Assembly (NCBI GenBank): GCA_964613945.1
Contig: CAZTJC010000001.1
Coordinates: 1-64,000 of the forward strand
DNA from: JAVVHH01 sp964613945
GTDB lineage: Bacteria > Pseudomonadota > Alphaproteobacteria > Acetobacterales > Acetobacteraceae
Direction of reading: 5' to 3'
Length of the DNA: 64,000 nucleotides
Notes under the pieces: generated by a model
Seen by the model: only the letters and a program-made list of their open reading frames with translations
The model's database searches: none
What the model was told of the DNA's origin: nothing
Shown here: piece after piece, positions 8,327 through 17,064 of the stretch
How the letters are laid out: every line of letters starts with the position of its first letter
How positions within the stretch are numbered: position 1 is the first letter of the stretch
Translations under genes and position numbers: made by a program

Positions 8327-9288
8327 TAGCGTCGAGCACCATGGCGGGAAGGCGCTCACGCCAGATCGGCTGTTGCATGATTTTTCATCGCGCGGTCGCC
8401 TCCGTTGACTGGGCGGCAATGCCCAACCGCGGCTTCTACCTTGATCTCGCCTATCTCGAGCGCCTCGTTCGCTACGTTCGAGCCTGCGGATGGGATATCG
8501 TTTCGTTGGACGAGGCGTTGCGCCGGTTGACTGAGCCGGGTCATGGCCGTTTCGTCAACATATCGCTGGACGACTGCTATCGCGATACGGCCGAGCTCGT
8601 GGTGCCCCTCTTCCAGCGCCTCGATGCGCCGATCACGTTGTTTGTTACGACAGACATTCCGGACGAAAGATTGCGGCTGCGCAATGCCGGGTTGGAGACC
8701 ATCCTCCGGCACGCCGATGTCGTCCATGACGATGATCGACGCCTTGATCTCAACACCTCGAAGCAGAAGCGCGCCGCCTATGCCGACATCAGCTCCCGCT
8801 GGGAAAGTTCAGGCAGCGACGAGAGTTATCTCCGGCTCTGCAAGCAGGTCGGCCAAGATCCAGATCGGCTCGACGACATGCACCGTATCACCTGGACGAT
8901 GCTCGAGCGGTTGCGCGGTCTTCCCGGCGTAGAGATCGGCGCGCACACCATCTCGCACCGGCGGATCTCGTCATTGGACGCTGATGATGCGAGGGCGGAG
9001 ATCGGCGGTAGTCGTGTCCGGCTCGAACAACGGCTTGGTATTCCCGTCCGACATTTCGCCTTTCCTTATGGACAGAGCGCCGATTGCGGTCAGCGCGACT
9101 TCGCGATGGTGCGTGACGCTGGATACGCCACCGGTTCCACCACTCGGAAAGCCCTGATCCGACCAGGCGCAAACCCTTATGCGCTCCCGAGGCACACCAT
9201 CAACGGCACTCATCGGCACCCTGCGTTCGCGCAGGCCCATCTGAGCGGCCTCTCCGCTTTGGCGACTTCGGTATTGCGCCGTGGGTGA
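8323..9288 (+). CDS. Polysaccharide deacetylase (NodB homology domain)
   Basis: A 321-aa protein with the three NodB motifs: S-L-D-D at residues 81-84 (catalytic base and metal Asp), H-T-I-S-H at 208-212 (metal-binding His pair) and F-P-Y-G at 247-250. It would be a carbohydrate esterase family 4 enzyme that removes N- or O-acetyl groups from the polysaccharide or its precursor. No signal peptide is evident, so it may act on the cytoplasmic precursor. The TTG start is strongly supported: AGGAGG at 8312-8317 lies five bases upstream, and the codon overlaps the flippase stop. The open frame continues far upstream on the same frame, but that part overlaps the flippase and is not coding. Confidence 0.88.
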   Translation: MIASSTMAGRRSRQIGCCMIFHRAVASVDWAAMPNRGFYLDLAYLERLVRYVRACGWDIVSLDEALRRLTEPGHGRFVNISLDDCYRDTAELVVPLFQRLDAPITLFVTTDIPDERLRLRNAGLETILRHADVVHDDDRRLDLNTSKQKRAAYADISSRWESSGSDESYLRLCKQVGQDPDRLDDMHRITWTMLERLRGLPGVEIGAHTISHRRISSLDADDARAEIGGSRVRLEQRLGIPVRHFAFPYGQSADCGQRDFAMVRDAGYATGSTTRKALIRPGANPYALPRHTINGTHRHPAFAQAHLSGLSALATSVLRRG

Positions 9289-10456
9289 GCGTGCCGTTCC
9301 CTTGCGCGTTCTTTCCGTCGCGCATACTGCCGTTACCCGAGCCGCCGGCCGCCTACGCTACCATCCTTTCGCCGACGACCCGACGCTCGACGTAGATCTT
9401 GTGGTGCCTCAGCGCTGGCACCAATTCGGTCGCTGGTATGACGCCGACCCGGCGAACGATCCAGGCGTGATGCTTCATCAACTGCCCATTCGCCTGCCGA
9501 AGGCTGGTCCGGCAGGATGGTATCTTCACCACTACCCCGATCTGGCGGCACTGGCATCCAGGCTGCGGCCCGACGTGATTCATCTGTGGGAGGAGCCCTG
9601 GAGTGTTGTCGCGCTTCAAGCCTGCCGCTTGGCTCGGCGGCTGGGAGCGGCACTGGTCATGGAAGTCGATCAGAACATACTCAAGCGATTGCCGCTGCCA
9701 TTCGAGTTGATCCGTCAACATGTGCTGCGGGAAACGGCTTTGGTGATGTCCCGCTCCGATGACTCGACCGAGGTGGTGCAGGCCTGCGGCTATGTCGGTC
9801 CGGTGACGACGATTGGTTACGGCGTCGATCAAGCTGTGTTCTACCCGGGCGAGCGTCCGTCATCGGCGACGATCGAGTTGGGTTACGTGGGCCGCCTCGT
9901 CCAAGAGAAAGGTGTGGACGACGTTTTGGCGGCGATGGCGATGGGACCGACCGGAATCAAATTGACGATCGTCGGTGAAGGACCGCATCTACCCGCGTTG
10001 CAGGCGCATGTGGCGCGGGCAGGCCTGGAAGAGCGGGTGCGGTTTCACCCTTGGACCGATCCGGGCAACGTCGGTGCATTCTTGCGCGGGCTGCATGCGC
10101 TGGTATTGCCGACGCGGCTGACGCCGGCGGTCAAGGAGCAGTTCGGCCGGGTCATTATCGAGGCGCAAGCCTGCGGAACGCCGGTCATCGGAGCCGCCAC
10201 CGGCGCAATTCCGTCTGTAATCGGCAAAGGCGGCTGGACCGTACCGGAACACGACCCGGCGGCACTCGCCAGCCTTTTCGCAAGGTTGATCGCCAATCCG
10301 AGCGAGATGGACGCGCGCGGCAAGGATGGCATGGCCAACGTCTCGTCACGCTTCACTTATTCCGTCGTGGCCAGAGACCTCGCAGATGGCTGGAAGCGGG
10401 CTGCAGCTCGGCCCACCGCCACTACCGTGCGAGACCGTCATGAGTTTTGCGCGTGA
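9281..10456 (+). CDS. GT4-family glycosyltransferase
   Basis: A 391-aa GT-B glycosyltransferase. The N-terminal domain carries L-R-V-L-S-V-A-H, and the C-terminal domain has G-Y-V-G-R-L-V-Q-E-K-G and the E-x7-E motif E-Q-F-G-R-V-I-I-E followed by A-C-G-T-P-V-I. It starts at a GTG that overlaps the deacetylase stop by eight bases, so it is part of the flippase-led operon. It probably adds one residue of the repeat unit; the donor is not readable. Confidence 0.87.
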   Translation: MGERAVPLRVLSVAHTAVTRAAGRLRYHPFADDPTLDVDLVVPQRWHQFGRWYDADPANDPGVMLHQLPIRLPKAGPAGWYLHHYPDLAALASRLRPDVIHLWEEPWSVVALQACRLARRLGAALVMEVDQNILKRLPLPFELIRQHVLRETALVMSRSDDSTEVVQACGYVGPVTTIGYGVDQAVFYPGERPSSATIELGYVGRLVQEKGVDDVLAAMAMGPTGIKLTIVGEGPHLPALQAHVARAGLEERVRFHPWTDPGNVGAFLRGLHALVLPTRLTPAVKEQFGRVIIEAQACGTPVIGAATGAIPSVIGKGGWTVPEHDPAALASLFARLIANPSEMDARGKDGMANVSSRFTYSVVARDLADGWKRAAARPTATTVRDRHEFCA

Positions 10457-10469
10457 GACCGAGTAGACG

Positions 10470-11687
10470 ATGACCCAGCAAACTGGCCCTGCTGACTTCC
10501 GGATCGTGCAGGCTGTGCAGGAATTCAGCCGGGCTGGCGGCACGGAAACGGTCGCCTTCGAGTTGCAGCGAGCATGGGAAGCGGACGGGACACCATCGTC
10601 GGTGCTCGCAGCAGTCATCGGTCCCGACGTTCCAGCGGCGGCTCGCATGCGAGTTAAGTTTGCGTTGCCTACAGTGCTGCAACACATTCCGACGCGTGGC
10701 CGGTGGCGTCATGTTGGAAGATCCGTGTTGGTGCCCGCCTACACGATTGCGGCCTCGATCATGCTGCGACGTGATCAGCGTGGGTCTGGAGCGACTGATA
10801 AGCCGGTCGTGCTATCGCATGGTGACTCCCTGGTCGCAGACGTCGTTGTGCTGCATGCGGTAAATGCGGCCAACCTGGCGCAGAAACGCCTCGACCACGA
10901 ATGGCGCTGGATGCTCAATCCGCTGCATTTCTGGGTCGGAGCGCGGGATCGCTTGATGTTGCGCGGCCTGCGCGCGCGGCGTTACGTCGCAGTGTCCAGT
11001 CGCGTCGTTGGTGAATTGGAGCGCCTTCACGGCATCCCGCGCAATCGAATAAGCGTAATCCCAAACGGAACCGACATCGCCCGGTTTTCGCCGGATGGAC
11101 CGCTGGCCGGGTTGCGGGAGGCATGCGGGATCGGCGCCGGCGACACGATGCTGTTGTTCGTTGGGCATGAATTTGACCGCAAAGGTCTGAGGTATGCGAT
11201 CGCCGCCTTGTGCCACCCCGGCTGCGCGCGAGCCCATCTTGTCGTGGTGGGCGCCGGCGACATAGCGCGCTACACGGCAATGGCGAACGCGATGGGTGTG
11301 GGCAAGCGGGTGCATTTCGCTGGTCCCCGAAATGACCTTCCGGCGATCTACCGTGAGGCGGATGCTTTTGTCTTCCCGACTGCATACGAGACGTTTTCGC
11401 TCGTCTGCATGGAAGCCATGGCATGCGGCGTACCGATATTCGCCACGCGTGTGGGCGGGATCGAGGATTATTTGGAAGACGGCGTGAACGGCCATGCGAT
11501 CGAGCGAGATGGAGCAACGATCGCAGCCGTCCTAGGTTCGGCGCTGGACAATCCGGCGGCACGGGCGCGCTTACGGGAAGGCGCGCGGCAAACGGCGCTG
11601 AGCTATGGTTGGGACGCGGTCGCTCGGCGATACCGGGCGCTATTGCTACAGGTCTGGCTGGAGAAGAGAGCTTGCCATGAAGCTTGA
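10470..11687 (+). CDS. GT4-family glycosyltransferase
   Basis: A 405-aa GT-B glycosyltransferase with G-G-T-E near the N-terminus, the G-H-E-F-D-R-K-G-L segment that opens the donor domain, and the motif E-T-F-S-L-V-C-M-E followed by A-C-G-V-P-I. The architecture resembles WaaG-like hexosyltransferases. It lies 13 bases downstream of the preceding glycosyltransferase in the same operon. Confidence 0.87.
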   Translation: MTQQTGPADFRIVQAVQEFSRAGGTETVAFELQRAWEADGTPSSVLAAVIGPDVPAAARMRVKFALPTVLQHIPTRGRWRHVGRSVLVPAYTIAASIMLRRDQRGSGATDKPVVLSHGDSLVADVVVLHAVNAANLAQKRLDHEWRWMLNPLHFWVGARDRLMLRGLRARRYVAVSSRVVGELERLHGIPRNRISVIPNGTDIARFSPDGPLAGLREACGIGAGDTMLLFVGHEFDRKGLRYAIAALCHPGCARAHLVVVGAGDIARYTAMANAMGVGKRVHFAGPRNDLPAIYREADAFVFPTAYETFSLVCMEAMACGVPIFATRVGGIEDYLEDGVNGHAIERDGATIAAVLGSALDNPAARARLREGARQTALSYGWDAVARRYRALLLQVWLEKRACHEA

Positions 11688-11779
11688 CTCGACGGTTAAA
11701 TGTTTAACTCGCACGCTAGGTTAGGACAGTTGCGGATGCGATACCTTCGTCTGCCCCTGATCAAACCAACGACGATGCC

Positions 11780-13456
11780 ATGAGCGCCAGTTCAAATTCC
11801 CGTTTCGACGGCCGTAGTTGGCCTTCAATGAAGCGCCCGACTGGGGACGCAAACGCGCTTCCAATGTTGCCGCGCCCGGCTGCAGCTAGTGGGCTGACGC
11901 TGCGGGTGGCGCAGAATGCGTGCTACGAAGCACTAAGCCTCGCGCTAAAAGAGGGCCAGGTCTTTGCTGCCCTGACCGGTCCGGAGGGCTGTGGCAAGAC
12001 CGTCGTTCTCGACGCGGTTATGACGGACCGCAAGGATCGGGCATTGCGGTTCATCCGCATCGCCGACCCGGACAAAGTCCCGGCATCGCTTGCGGATCAG
12101 ATCGAGCAAGTAGCCTACGCCGAAGCCGGCAAGCCCGAAAACCTCGAGCGTCACGTCGTTCTTGCGATTGACGACGCACACACGGCGTCTGATGAACTCC
12201 TGCGCTGTTTGTCGCGATTGGGGGCCATGCGCGAGCCTGGCCGCCGGATTCCGCAGATCCTGCTCGTGGGCCGGCCGGAGTTGTGGAACCGTCTCGCGCT
12301 CGACGAGTACGAACCGCTCGTACGCCGCCTGGCAATCCGAGCGACATTGCCAGCAGCCGAAGACGACTCCGATCCATGGGCCTCCGTCGAGACCGACGTT
12401 ACGCAGACGATGGCGCAGTTACGCGCGGAAGCGGAGTTGATGCCGGTCGTCAGGGATACGCCCGACCTGATCGATGAGCATCGAATGTATTTCGAGCCGG
12501 AATACGGGTTCGGCGCGGGTCCGACAGGCCACCATGGCCACGACGTCGCGCATGATGACGAGGTTGCGCCACCTAACATGTTCGCCCTGTTCGCGGACCC
12601 GCCTCCCAAAGCGAGCCGATCGGCAGCACGAGACACGCGCCGGCGACTAGTCATGCCACTGGTCAGCCTGTTCGTTGGACTGGCGGCGTTTGCGTTTGCG
12701 CTTTCATTTTATGACTGGCCAGATCTGTTGGGCGACATGCCATGGTCGGACTCCAAGCCGGAGGCGCCATTCACGCTGCAACGGTCGCCACAATCACCGA
12801 GTTTTGGTCTGCCGCAGCCACCGTTGATCCCGCCAGCCTCCAAAACAGCTCCAGCGCCAAGCGTCGCGACCACTGCACCAGCAACGCCTGCTCGACCAAT
12901 CGTGGCAGCTCCGCCGGCACGGGCGCCAAGCACCCCGGTAGCGACGACGACGGCGCCGTTGGCTCCTGCACCGGAAAGGCCTCCGACTCCGACCATCGCT
13001 CCGGTGCCGCCGGCAGCGCCGGCGTCGACCGAAACACTCGCCAAGGTGATCGAACCACCCGTGATCGCGGTCAAGCCCGCCCTGCCCGAGCCGCGATCTG
13101 CGCCGATCGTGGCGGAAGCCAGCACTCCGCTTCCTCTCGCACGCCCTCGGCCTGCGACCACCACGGAGACGGCGCTTGCACCGACAGTAGTGTCGCTGCT
13201 GCTCAAACGAGGCGATGAGGAATTCGCTCTTGGCGATATCTCTGCCGCGCGGTTGTTCTATGAGCGGGCCGCAGAAGCAAACAGCGCCATCGCCGCCCGT
13301 CAAATGGCACGAACCTTCGATAGTGCCTTCCTACCCGCAGCAGTGGATGCAGCACTCGCCGATGCTGCTAAGGCGCAGCAATGGTATCAACGCGCCGCCT
13401 CGCTTGGAAACTCCGAAGCGGCAGCGCGCCTCAAGGCTCTCGGTCAAGGACGATAA
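11780..13456 (+). CDS. ExeA/GspA-like AAA ATPase with membrane anchor, Pro/Ala-rich linker and Sel1/TPR tail
   Basis: A 558-aa protein. Residues about 40-200 form an AAA domain of the ExeA/GspA type: Walker A G-P-E-G-C-G-K-T at 67-74, Walker B V-L-A-I-D-D-A-H near 128-134, then L-L-V-G-R-P-E-L-W. The usual lid segment after this is not recognisable. One membrane segment lies at about 290-311, followed by about 160 residues rich in Pro, Ala and Thr. Residues about 472-557 form Sel1/TPR-like repeats (L-L-K-R-G-D, S-A-A-R-L-F-Y-E-R-A-A). Topology suggests a cytoplasmic ATPase and a periplasmic repeat domain. A paralogue with the same order lies at 50660-52021. ExeA-type ATPases can help place exporters through peptidoglycan, so a role in the export machine is possible but unproven. 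It is 92 bases after the last glycosyltransferase gene. Confidence 0.75.
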   Translation: MSASSNSRFDGRSWPSMKRPTGDANALPMLPRPAAASGLTLRVAQNACYEALSLALKEGQVFAALTGPEGCGKTVVLDAVMTDRKDRALRFIRIADPDKVPASLADQIEQVAYAEAGKPENLERHVVLAIDDAHTASDELLRCLSRLGAMREPGRRIPQILLVGRPELWNRLALDEYEPLVRRLAIRATLPAAEDDSDPWASVETDVTQTMAQLRAEAELMPVVRDTPDLIDEHRMYFEPEYGFGAGPTGHHGHDVAHDDEVAPPNMFALFADPPPKASRSAARDTRRRLVMPLVSLFVGLAAFAFALSFYDWPDLLGDMPWSDSKPEAPFTLQRSPQSPSFGLPQPPLIPPASKTAPAPSVATTAPATPARPIVAAPPARAPSTPVATTTAPLAPAPERPPTPTIAPVPPAAPASTETLAKVIEPPVIAVKPALPEPRSAPIVAEASTPLPLARPRPATTTETALAPTVVSLLLKRGDEEFALGDISAARLFYERAAEANSAIAARQMARTFDSAFLPAAVDAALADAAKAQQWYQRAASLGNSEAAARLKALGQGR

Positions 13457-13458
13457 AA

Positions 13459-14490
13459 GTGTCATTCCATCATTCGACCGGCGCTCGGGCGGTCATCGCG
13501 GCAGCTTTGAGCTTGTCATTGCTCGGTGCCGCTCATGCCCGCGACATGCCGCCAGTGCAGCAGCGTGGTGCTCTGCCGATGATCCCGGATACGCAGATCG
13601 TGGCTCCGACGGCGGTTCTCGGCATCGTCTCAGGCGGTTTGTCGGGAACCTACATCCGAATCGCCGCCGACATTGCCGCGGTGTTCAGCGCGAAAGTGCC
13701 GGATTTCCGCGTGTTACCGATTGTCGGCAAGGGTTCGTTGCAGAACATCTCGGATATCCTGAACGTGCGCGACGTCGATATCGGAATCGTTCAGTCCGAT
13801 GTGCTGTCTTACCTCAGACAAAAGCCGGGGCTTCTAGGGCTAACCAACAACATCTCGTATCTGGCTAAGTTGTACGATGAAGAAGTGCACATCCTGGCTC
13901 GTAGCGAGATCGCCAGTGTGACCGATCTGACCGGTATGCGGGTTGCGGTCGACGCACGCGGCAGCGGCACATCGTTGACGGCATCGGTCATCTTCGAAGC
14001 TTTGGGACTGCAGCCGACCATCGTGAACGACGATCCCGAGACTGCGCTGGCCAAGATGAAACGTGGCGAGGTCGATGCCCTAGTTTACGTCACCGGTAAG
14101 CCTGCTCGGCTGTTCTCCGACATCGGCGCGGGCGGATTACACTTCTTGGCACTACCGCTCAACCCGGCGTTGCTGCAGACCTACCTTCCCTCTCGGCTCA
14201 CCCATGCCGACTATCCCGCACTGATCAATGACGACGGATCGGTCGAAACCGTGGCCGTTGGCGCTGTTATGGCGGTTTACAACTGGCAGCCCGGCACAGA
14301 GCGCTTCACAAGATTGTCCAAGTTCGTCAATGCGTTCTTCGACAATCTCGCCGACCTGCAACTGCCGGGTCGGCATCCAAAGTGGAAGCAGGTGAGCCTC
14401 AGTGCGCAAGTGCCGGGATGGTCGCGCTTCCGTGAGGCTCAGCTGTGGTTGCAGCGCCACGGATCACCGCCGAACGAAGCCGGAAAATGA
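13459..14490 (+). CDS. TAXI-family TRAP transporter substrate-binding protein (orphan)
   Basis: A 343-aa periplasmic binding protein. It has a signal peptide (hydrophobic core A-A-L-S-L-S-L-L-G-A-A-H-A) and the family pattern G-L-S-G-T-Y-I-R-I-A, then D-I-G-I-V-Q-S-D and V-A-V-D-A-R-G-S-G-T. These belong to the TAXI group, which normally delivers substrate to a fused TRAP membrane subunit. No such subunit lies in this window. The GTG start at 13459 follows the ATPase stop by two bases, and AAGGA lies about ten bases upstream, so it is probably cotranscribed with the ATPase gene. The ligand is unknown. Confidence 0.8.
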   Translation: MSFHHSTGARAVIAAALSLSLLGAAHARDMPPVQQRGALPMIPDTQIVAPTAVLGIVSGGLSGTYIRIAADIAAVFSAKVPDFRVLPIVGKGSLQNISDILNVRDVDIGIVQSDVLSYLRQKPGLLGLTNNISYLAKLYDEEVHILARSEIASVTDLTGMRVAVDARGSGTSLTASVIFEALGLQPTIVNDDPETALAKMKRGEVDALVYVTGKPARLFSDIGAGGLHFLALPLNPALLQTYLPSRLTHADYPALINDDGSVETVAVGAVMAVYNWQPGTERFTRLSKFVNAFFDNLADLQLPGRHPKWKQVSLSAQVPGWSRFREAQLWLQRHGSPPNEAGK

Positions 14491-14491
14491 G

Positions 14492-14526
14492 TGTCGATGG
14501 CCGGGCTCCTCGCCCGGCCATCGACA
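14492..14526. terminator. Bidirectional terminator hairpin between TAXI protein and mlaC
   Basis: A perfect 15-bp inverted repeat (14492-14506 and 14512-14526) with the loop TCCTC. It begins directly after the TAXI stop and ends directly before the mlaC stop, so it serves both convergent genes. No T-tract is obvious. Confidence 0.75.
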
Positions 14527-15141
14527 TCATGCTGCGGCTTGTCGTTCCAACGCGTCGAGCAGCGCGTCGACGTTGTTGTTGTTGCGGGAGATGAATGCGG
14601 CGTAGTCGGAACGCTGGGTCAAGCGCAGGCTCGTTCCTTCGGCCAAGACGTCGATGATCATCGGGCGACCGGACTGGAAGCTCACGACCCATTGAGCATT
14701 GTTCGGTTGCTGATTGGGGCGGCTGATCAGAGTACCGACGAGATAATCGCCGTCACGCATCGTGGTTTGCGTCAACCGAAACGCGACACCGCGAAAATCG
14801 CCGAGCTTTTCAGTGATCGTGTTGACCAGGATCGCGTGAAAAAGTCGCAGGAAGCGCTGCTGCTGGGCAGGCGTGGCAATGCGCCAGTAACGCCCCAGGA
14901 CGAAGGTGCCGATCTCGTCGACCGCCAGAGCTTGCTCCACCAGCGGCTGCATCTGCTGACGCTTGCGAGCGAGCGGCTCGTCGGCGTTAACGATGCCGAC
15001 GAGCTGGTCACCGAATTGCGCGATGAAGCGGTTGGCCTCCGCCGAGCGGTCCGCTTGCGCCCAGGCACGAAGCGGGATCGCTGACATCAGAAGCGCCGAT
15101 GCCGAGGTCAGCAGGACAGCGCGGCGTGTGATCAAGGACAT
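14527..15141 (-). CDS. mlaC: MlaC-like phospholipid-binding periplasmic protein
   Basis: A 204-aa protein with a signal peptide (R-R-A-V-L-L start, cleavage near A-W-A-Q) and the Ttg2D/MlaC fold signature: L-G-R-Y-W-R-I-A-T-P near the middle, then V-V-S-F and a C-terminal D-Y-A-A-F-I. MlaC shuttles phospholipids between the outer-membrane MlaA complex and the inner-membrane MlaFEDB transporter. Here it is ten bases downstream of mlaA. The MlaFEDB genes are not in this window. The ATG at 15141 is preferred; an upstream extension overlaps the end of mlaA. Confidence 0.9.
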   Translation of the reverse strand: MSLITRRAVLLTSASALLMSAIPLRAWAQADRSAEANRFIAQFGDQLVGIVNADEPLARKRQQMQPLVEQALAVDEIGTFVLGRYWRIATPAQQQRFLRLFHAILVNTITEKLGDFRGVAFRLTQTTMRDGDYLVGTLISRPNQQPNNAQWVVSFQSGRPMIIDVLAEGTSLRLTQRSDYAAFISRNNNNVDALLDALERQAAA

Positions 15142-15151
15142 GCGATACTTT

Positions 15152-15913
15152 CTAACGGCTGAACCAGGCTGGAACCGTCGTCTTATCGTCCGCACGGACC
15201 TTTTCGATCTCTGCCGCCCGGTTTTGCCGGTAGAGGCTGCGGAACGTCGCGTACGGATCCAACGCGGTCTTCTTGATGGAGTCGATGAGGTCGATGTTGC
15301 GCTCGCGCGTATCGACCGCAGTAAGAACGTAGCGGCTGTAGCCGAGCGTGGCGCTGCCGCCGAAGCTGGCCCAGGTCAGCGGGTCCAGCACGACGTTGCC
15401 GGCAAAGCCCGACAGATCGCGTGGATTGCTCGGCCCAAGAACCGGCAGGAACAGGAACGGATCGGCACCGACGCCCCATAGCGCCAGGGTCTCGCCGAAA
15501 TCGGCATCGTGTGAGGGATAACCCAGGTCGGTGGCGACATCAAACAGGCCGCCGACGCCGGCGGTGCTGTTGATGAGAAAGCGCATCATCGTAGTGCCGG
15601 CGCGCTGCGGCCGGGTCTGGATCACGTCGTTGGCGAAGATCACCGGGCTCGACATGTTGGCCAGCACGTTATGGATCGGGCGCCGCACTGCGCCCGGAAC
15701 CACGGCGCGGTAGGCCACCGCAACCGGCCGAAGAGCATAGGTGTCGATGCCGTCATTGACCCGGTAGAAGAAGCGGTTCGTGGGCTCGAACGGATCGTTC
15801 GCCTCGTTGTACTCAGCCAGCGCTAATTGGTCGTTGGGCGCCGGCTTGGTGGCGCAGGCGCCTAGACCGAAGATCGTCGCCGCTAAAAAAACCCGGGGCA
15901 GAACCCAACCCAT
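15152..15913 (-). CDS. mlaA: MlaA/VacJ outer-membrane lipoprotein
   Basis: A 253-aa lipoprotein with lipobox L-G-A-C near residue 19-20. Conserved VacJ segments are present: N-D-P-F-E-P-T-N-R-F-F-Y, then N-x-L-x-N-M-S-S-P, and G-V-G-A-D-P-F-L-F-L-P-V-L-G-P-S. MlaA removes misplaced phospholipid from the outer leaflet. Of two neighbouring ATG codons, the inner one (15913) is preferred because GAGGA lies six bases upstream, while it directly abuts the outer one (15919). It is the first gene of an mlaA-mlaC pair. Confidence 0.92.
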   Translation of the reverse strand: MGWVLPRVFLAATIFGLGACATKPAPNDQLALAEYNEANDPFEPTNRFFYRVNDGIDTYALRPVAVAYRAVVPGAVRRPIHNVLANMSSPVIFANDVIQTRPQRAGTTMMRFLINSTAGVGGLFDVATDLGYPSHDADFGETLALWGVGADPFLFLPVLGPSNPRDLSGFAGNVVLDPLTWASFGGSATLGYSRYVLTAVDTRERNIDLIDSIKKTALDPYATFRSLYRQNRAAEIEKVRADDKTTVPAWFSR

Positions 15914-16071
15914 CGTCATTCCTCATACACCGTTGATCGGGCAGTGGCTCTCTTATGATAGCGCCTCAACCCGAACACAACATTGCCGGATAACGTGGCG
16001 AAACCGCTCTGACCTCTTATAGTATTGCTGATCGCGACGAAGACGCACGTCACAACCCGGATAGCAGCTCG

Positions 16072-17064
16072 ATGAACCAGTTCACATCCCGCCCTCCCCA
16101 GCCCGTCGAGCCCGAAGCAACCCTCGAGCGCTGGCTGACGGGGCCACGCTTCGCCCCGTTGCCTATGCGCTCGGCCGCGACGCCGGCGCCGGCCTTGTCG
16201 TTCGAGTTCTTCCCGCCCAAGAACGACGCGCTCGAGACCCAGCTATGGACCTGCATCCGCCGTCTCGAGCCTTTGGCACCGCGCTTCGTCAGCGTCACCT
16301 ATGGCGCCGGCGGCACCACACAGGCGCGGACCCATTCCACCGTCACCCGCCTGGTACGCGAGACCAGTCTGATACCAGCGGCACACCTGACCTGCATCGG
16401 CGCCTCGCGGGCCGAAGTCGATGCCGTGGCGCAGGATTACTGGGATTGTGGCGTCCGGCACATCGTCGCGTTGCGGGGCGACGCGCCGGCAGGTGAAGCC
16501 TATGCGCCGCACCCAGACGGCTACGCTTACGCGTCGGATCTAGTGGCCGGGTTGAAACGGATCGGGGATTTTGAAATCTCGGTCGCGGCCTATCCGGAGA
16601 CGCATCCCACGGCGCAGAATGCCGATCTCGACATCGACAATCTCAAGCGCAAGCTGGATGCCGGGGCGACTCGGGCCATCACCCAGTACTTCTTTGATGG
16701 CGAGGTGTTCCTACGCTTCCTCGACCGCGCCCTGGCGGCCGGTATTACCGCGCCGATCGTGCCGGGCATTATGCCGGTGACGAACTATGCGCAGGCCAAG
16801 AAATTCAGCGCCATGTGCGGCACCAGCGTGCCGGACTGGATGGGCGAGCTGTTCGCCGGCACGGAGAACGACCCGGAGACGCGCCGCATGATCGCGGCGA
16901 TCGTGGCGGCCGAGCAGGTGCGGTTGCTACAGGCCAATGGCGTCGACGAATTCCATTTCTACACGCTGAACCGGGCCGACCTGACCTACGCCATCGCTCA
17001 CCTGCTCGGGGTCAAGCCCGCCGTGCCAGTCGCTGATACAGCGGGCGCAGCAGAAAAGGGCTGA
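16072..17064 (+). CDS. metF: 5,10-methylenetetrahydrofolate reductase
   Basis: A 330-aa protein of the MetF family. It has S-F-E-F-F-P-P-K near residue 43, the conserved V-S-V-T-Y-G-A-G-G-T-T segment, H-L-T-C-I, the A-L-R-G-D-A-P loop that contacts FAD, and F-H-F-Y-T-L-N-R-A near the end. It makes 5-methyl-THF for methionine synthesis. The N-terminal 40 residues are longer than in E. coli MetF and look poorly conserved, so a slightly later start is possible. Its 3' end overlaps the convergent transporter gene by 53 bases. I looked for a SAM-type riboswitch in the 158-bp leader and did not see one. Confidence 0.93.
   Translation: MNQFTSRPPQPVEPEATLERWLTGPRFAPLPMRSAATPAPALSFEFFPPKNDALETQLWTCIRRLEPLAPRFVSVTYGAGGTTQARTHSTVTRLVRETSLIPAAHLTCIGASRAEVDAVAQDYWDCGVRHIVALRGDAPAGEAYAPHPDGYAYASDLVAGLKRIGDFEISVAAYPETHPTAQNADLDIDNLKRKLDAGATRAITQYFFDGEVFLRFLDRALAAGITAPIVPGIMPVTNYAQAKKFSAMCGTSVPDWMGELFAGTENDPETRRMIAAIVAAEQVRLLQANGVDEFHFYTLNRADLTYAIAHLLGVKPAVPVADTAGAAEKG

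Noticed and set aside
15914..16071. Possible SAM or SAH riboswitch in the metF leader
   Set aside because: No recognisable conserved core of known SAM-I, SAM-II or SAH classes could be found by eye.
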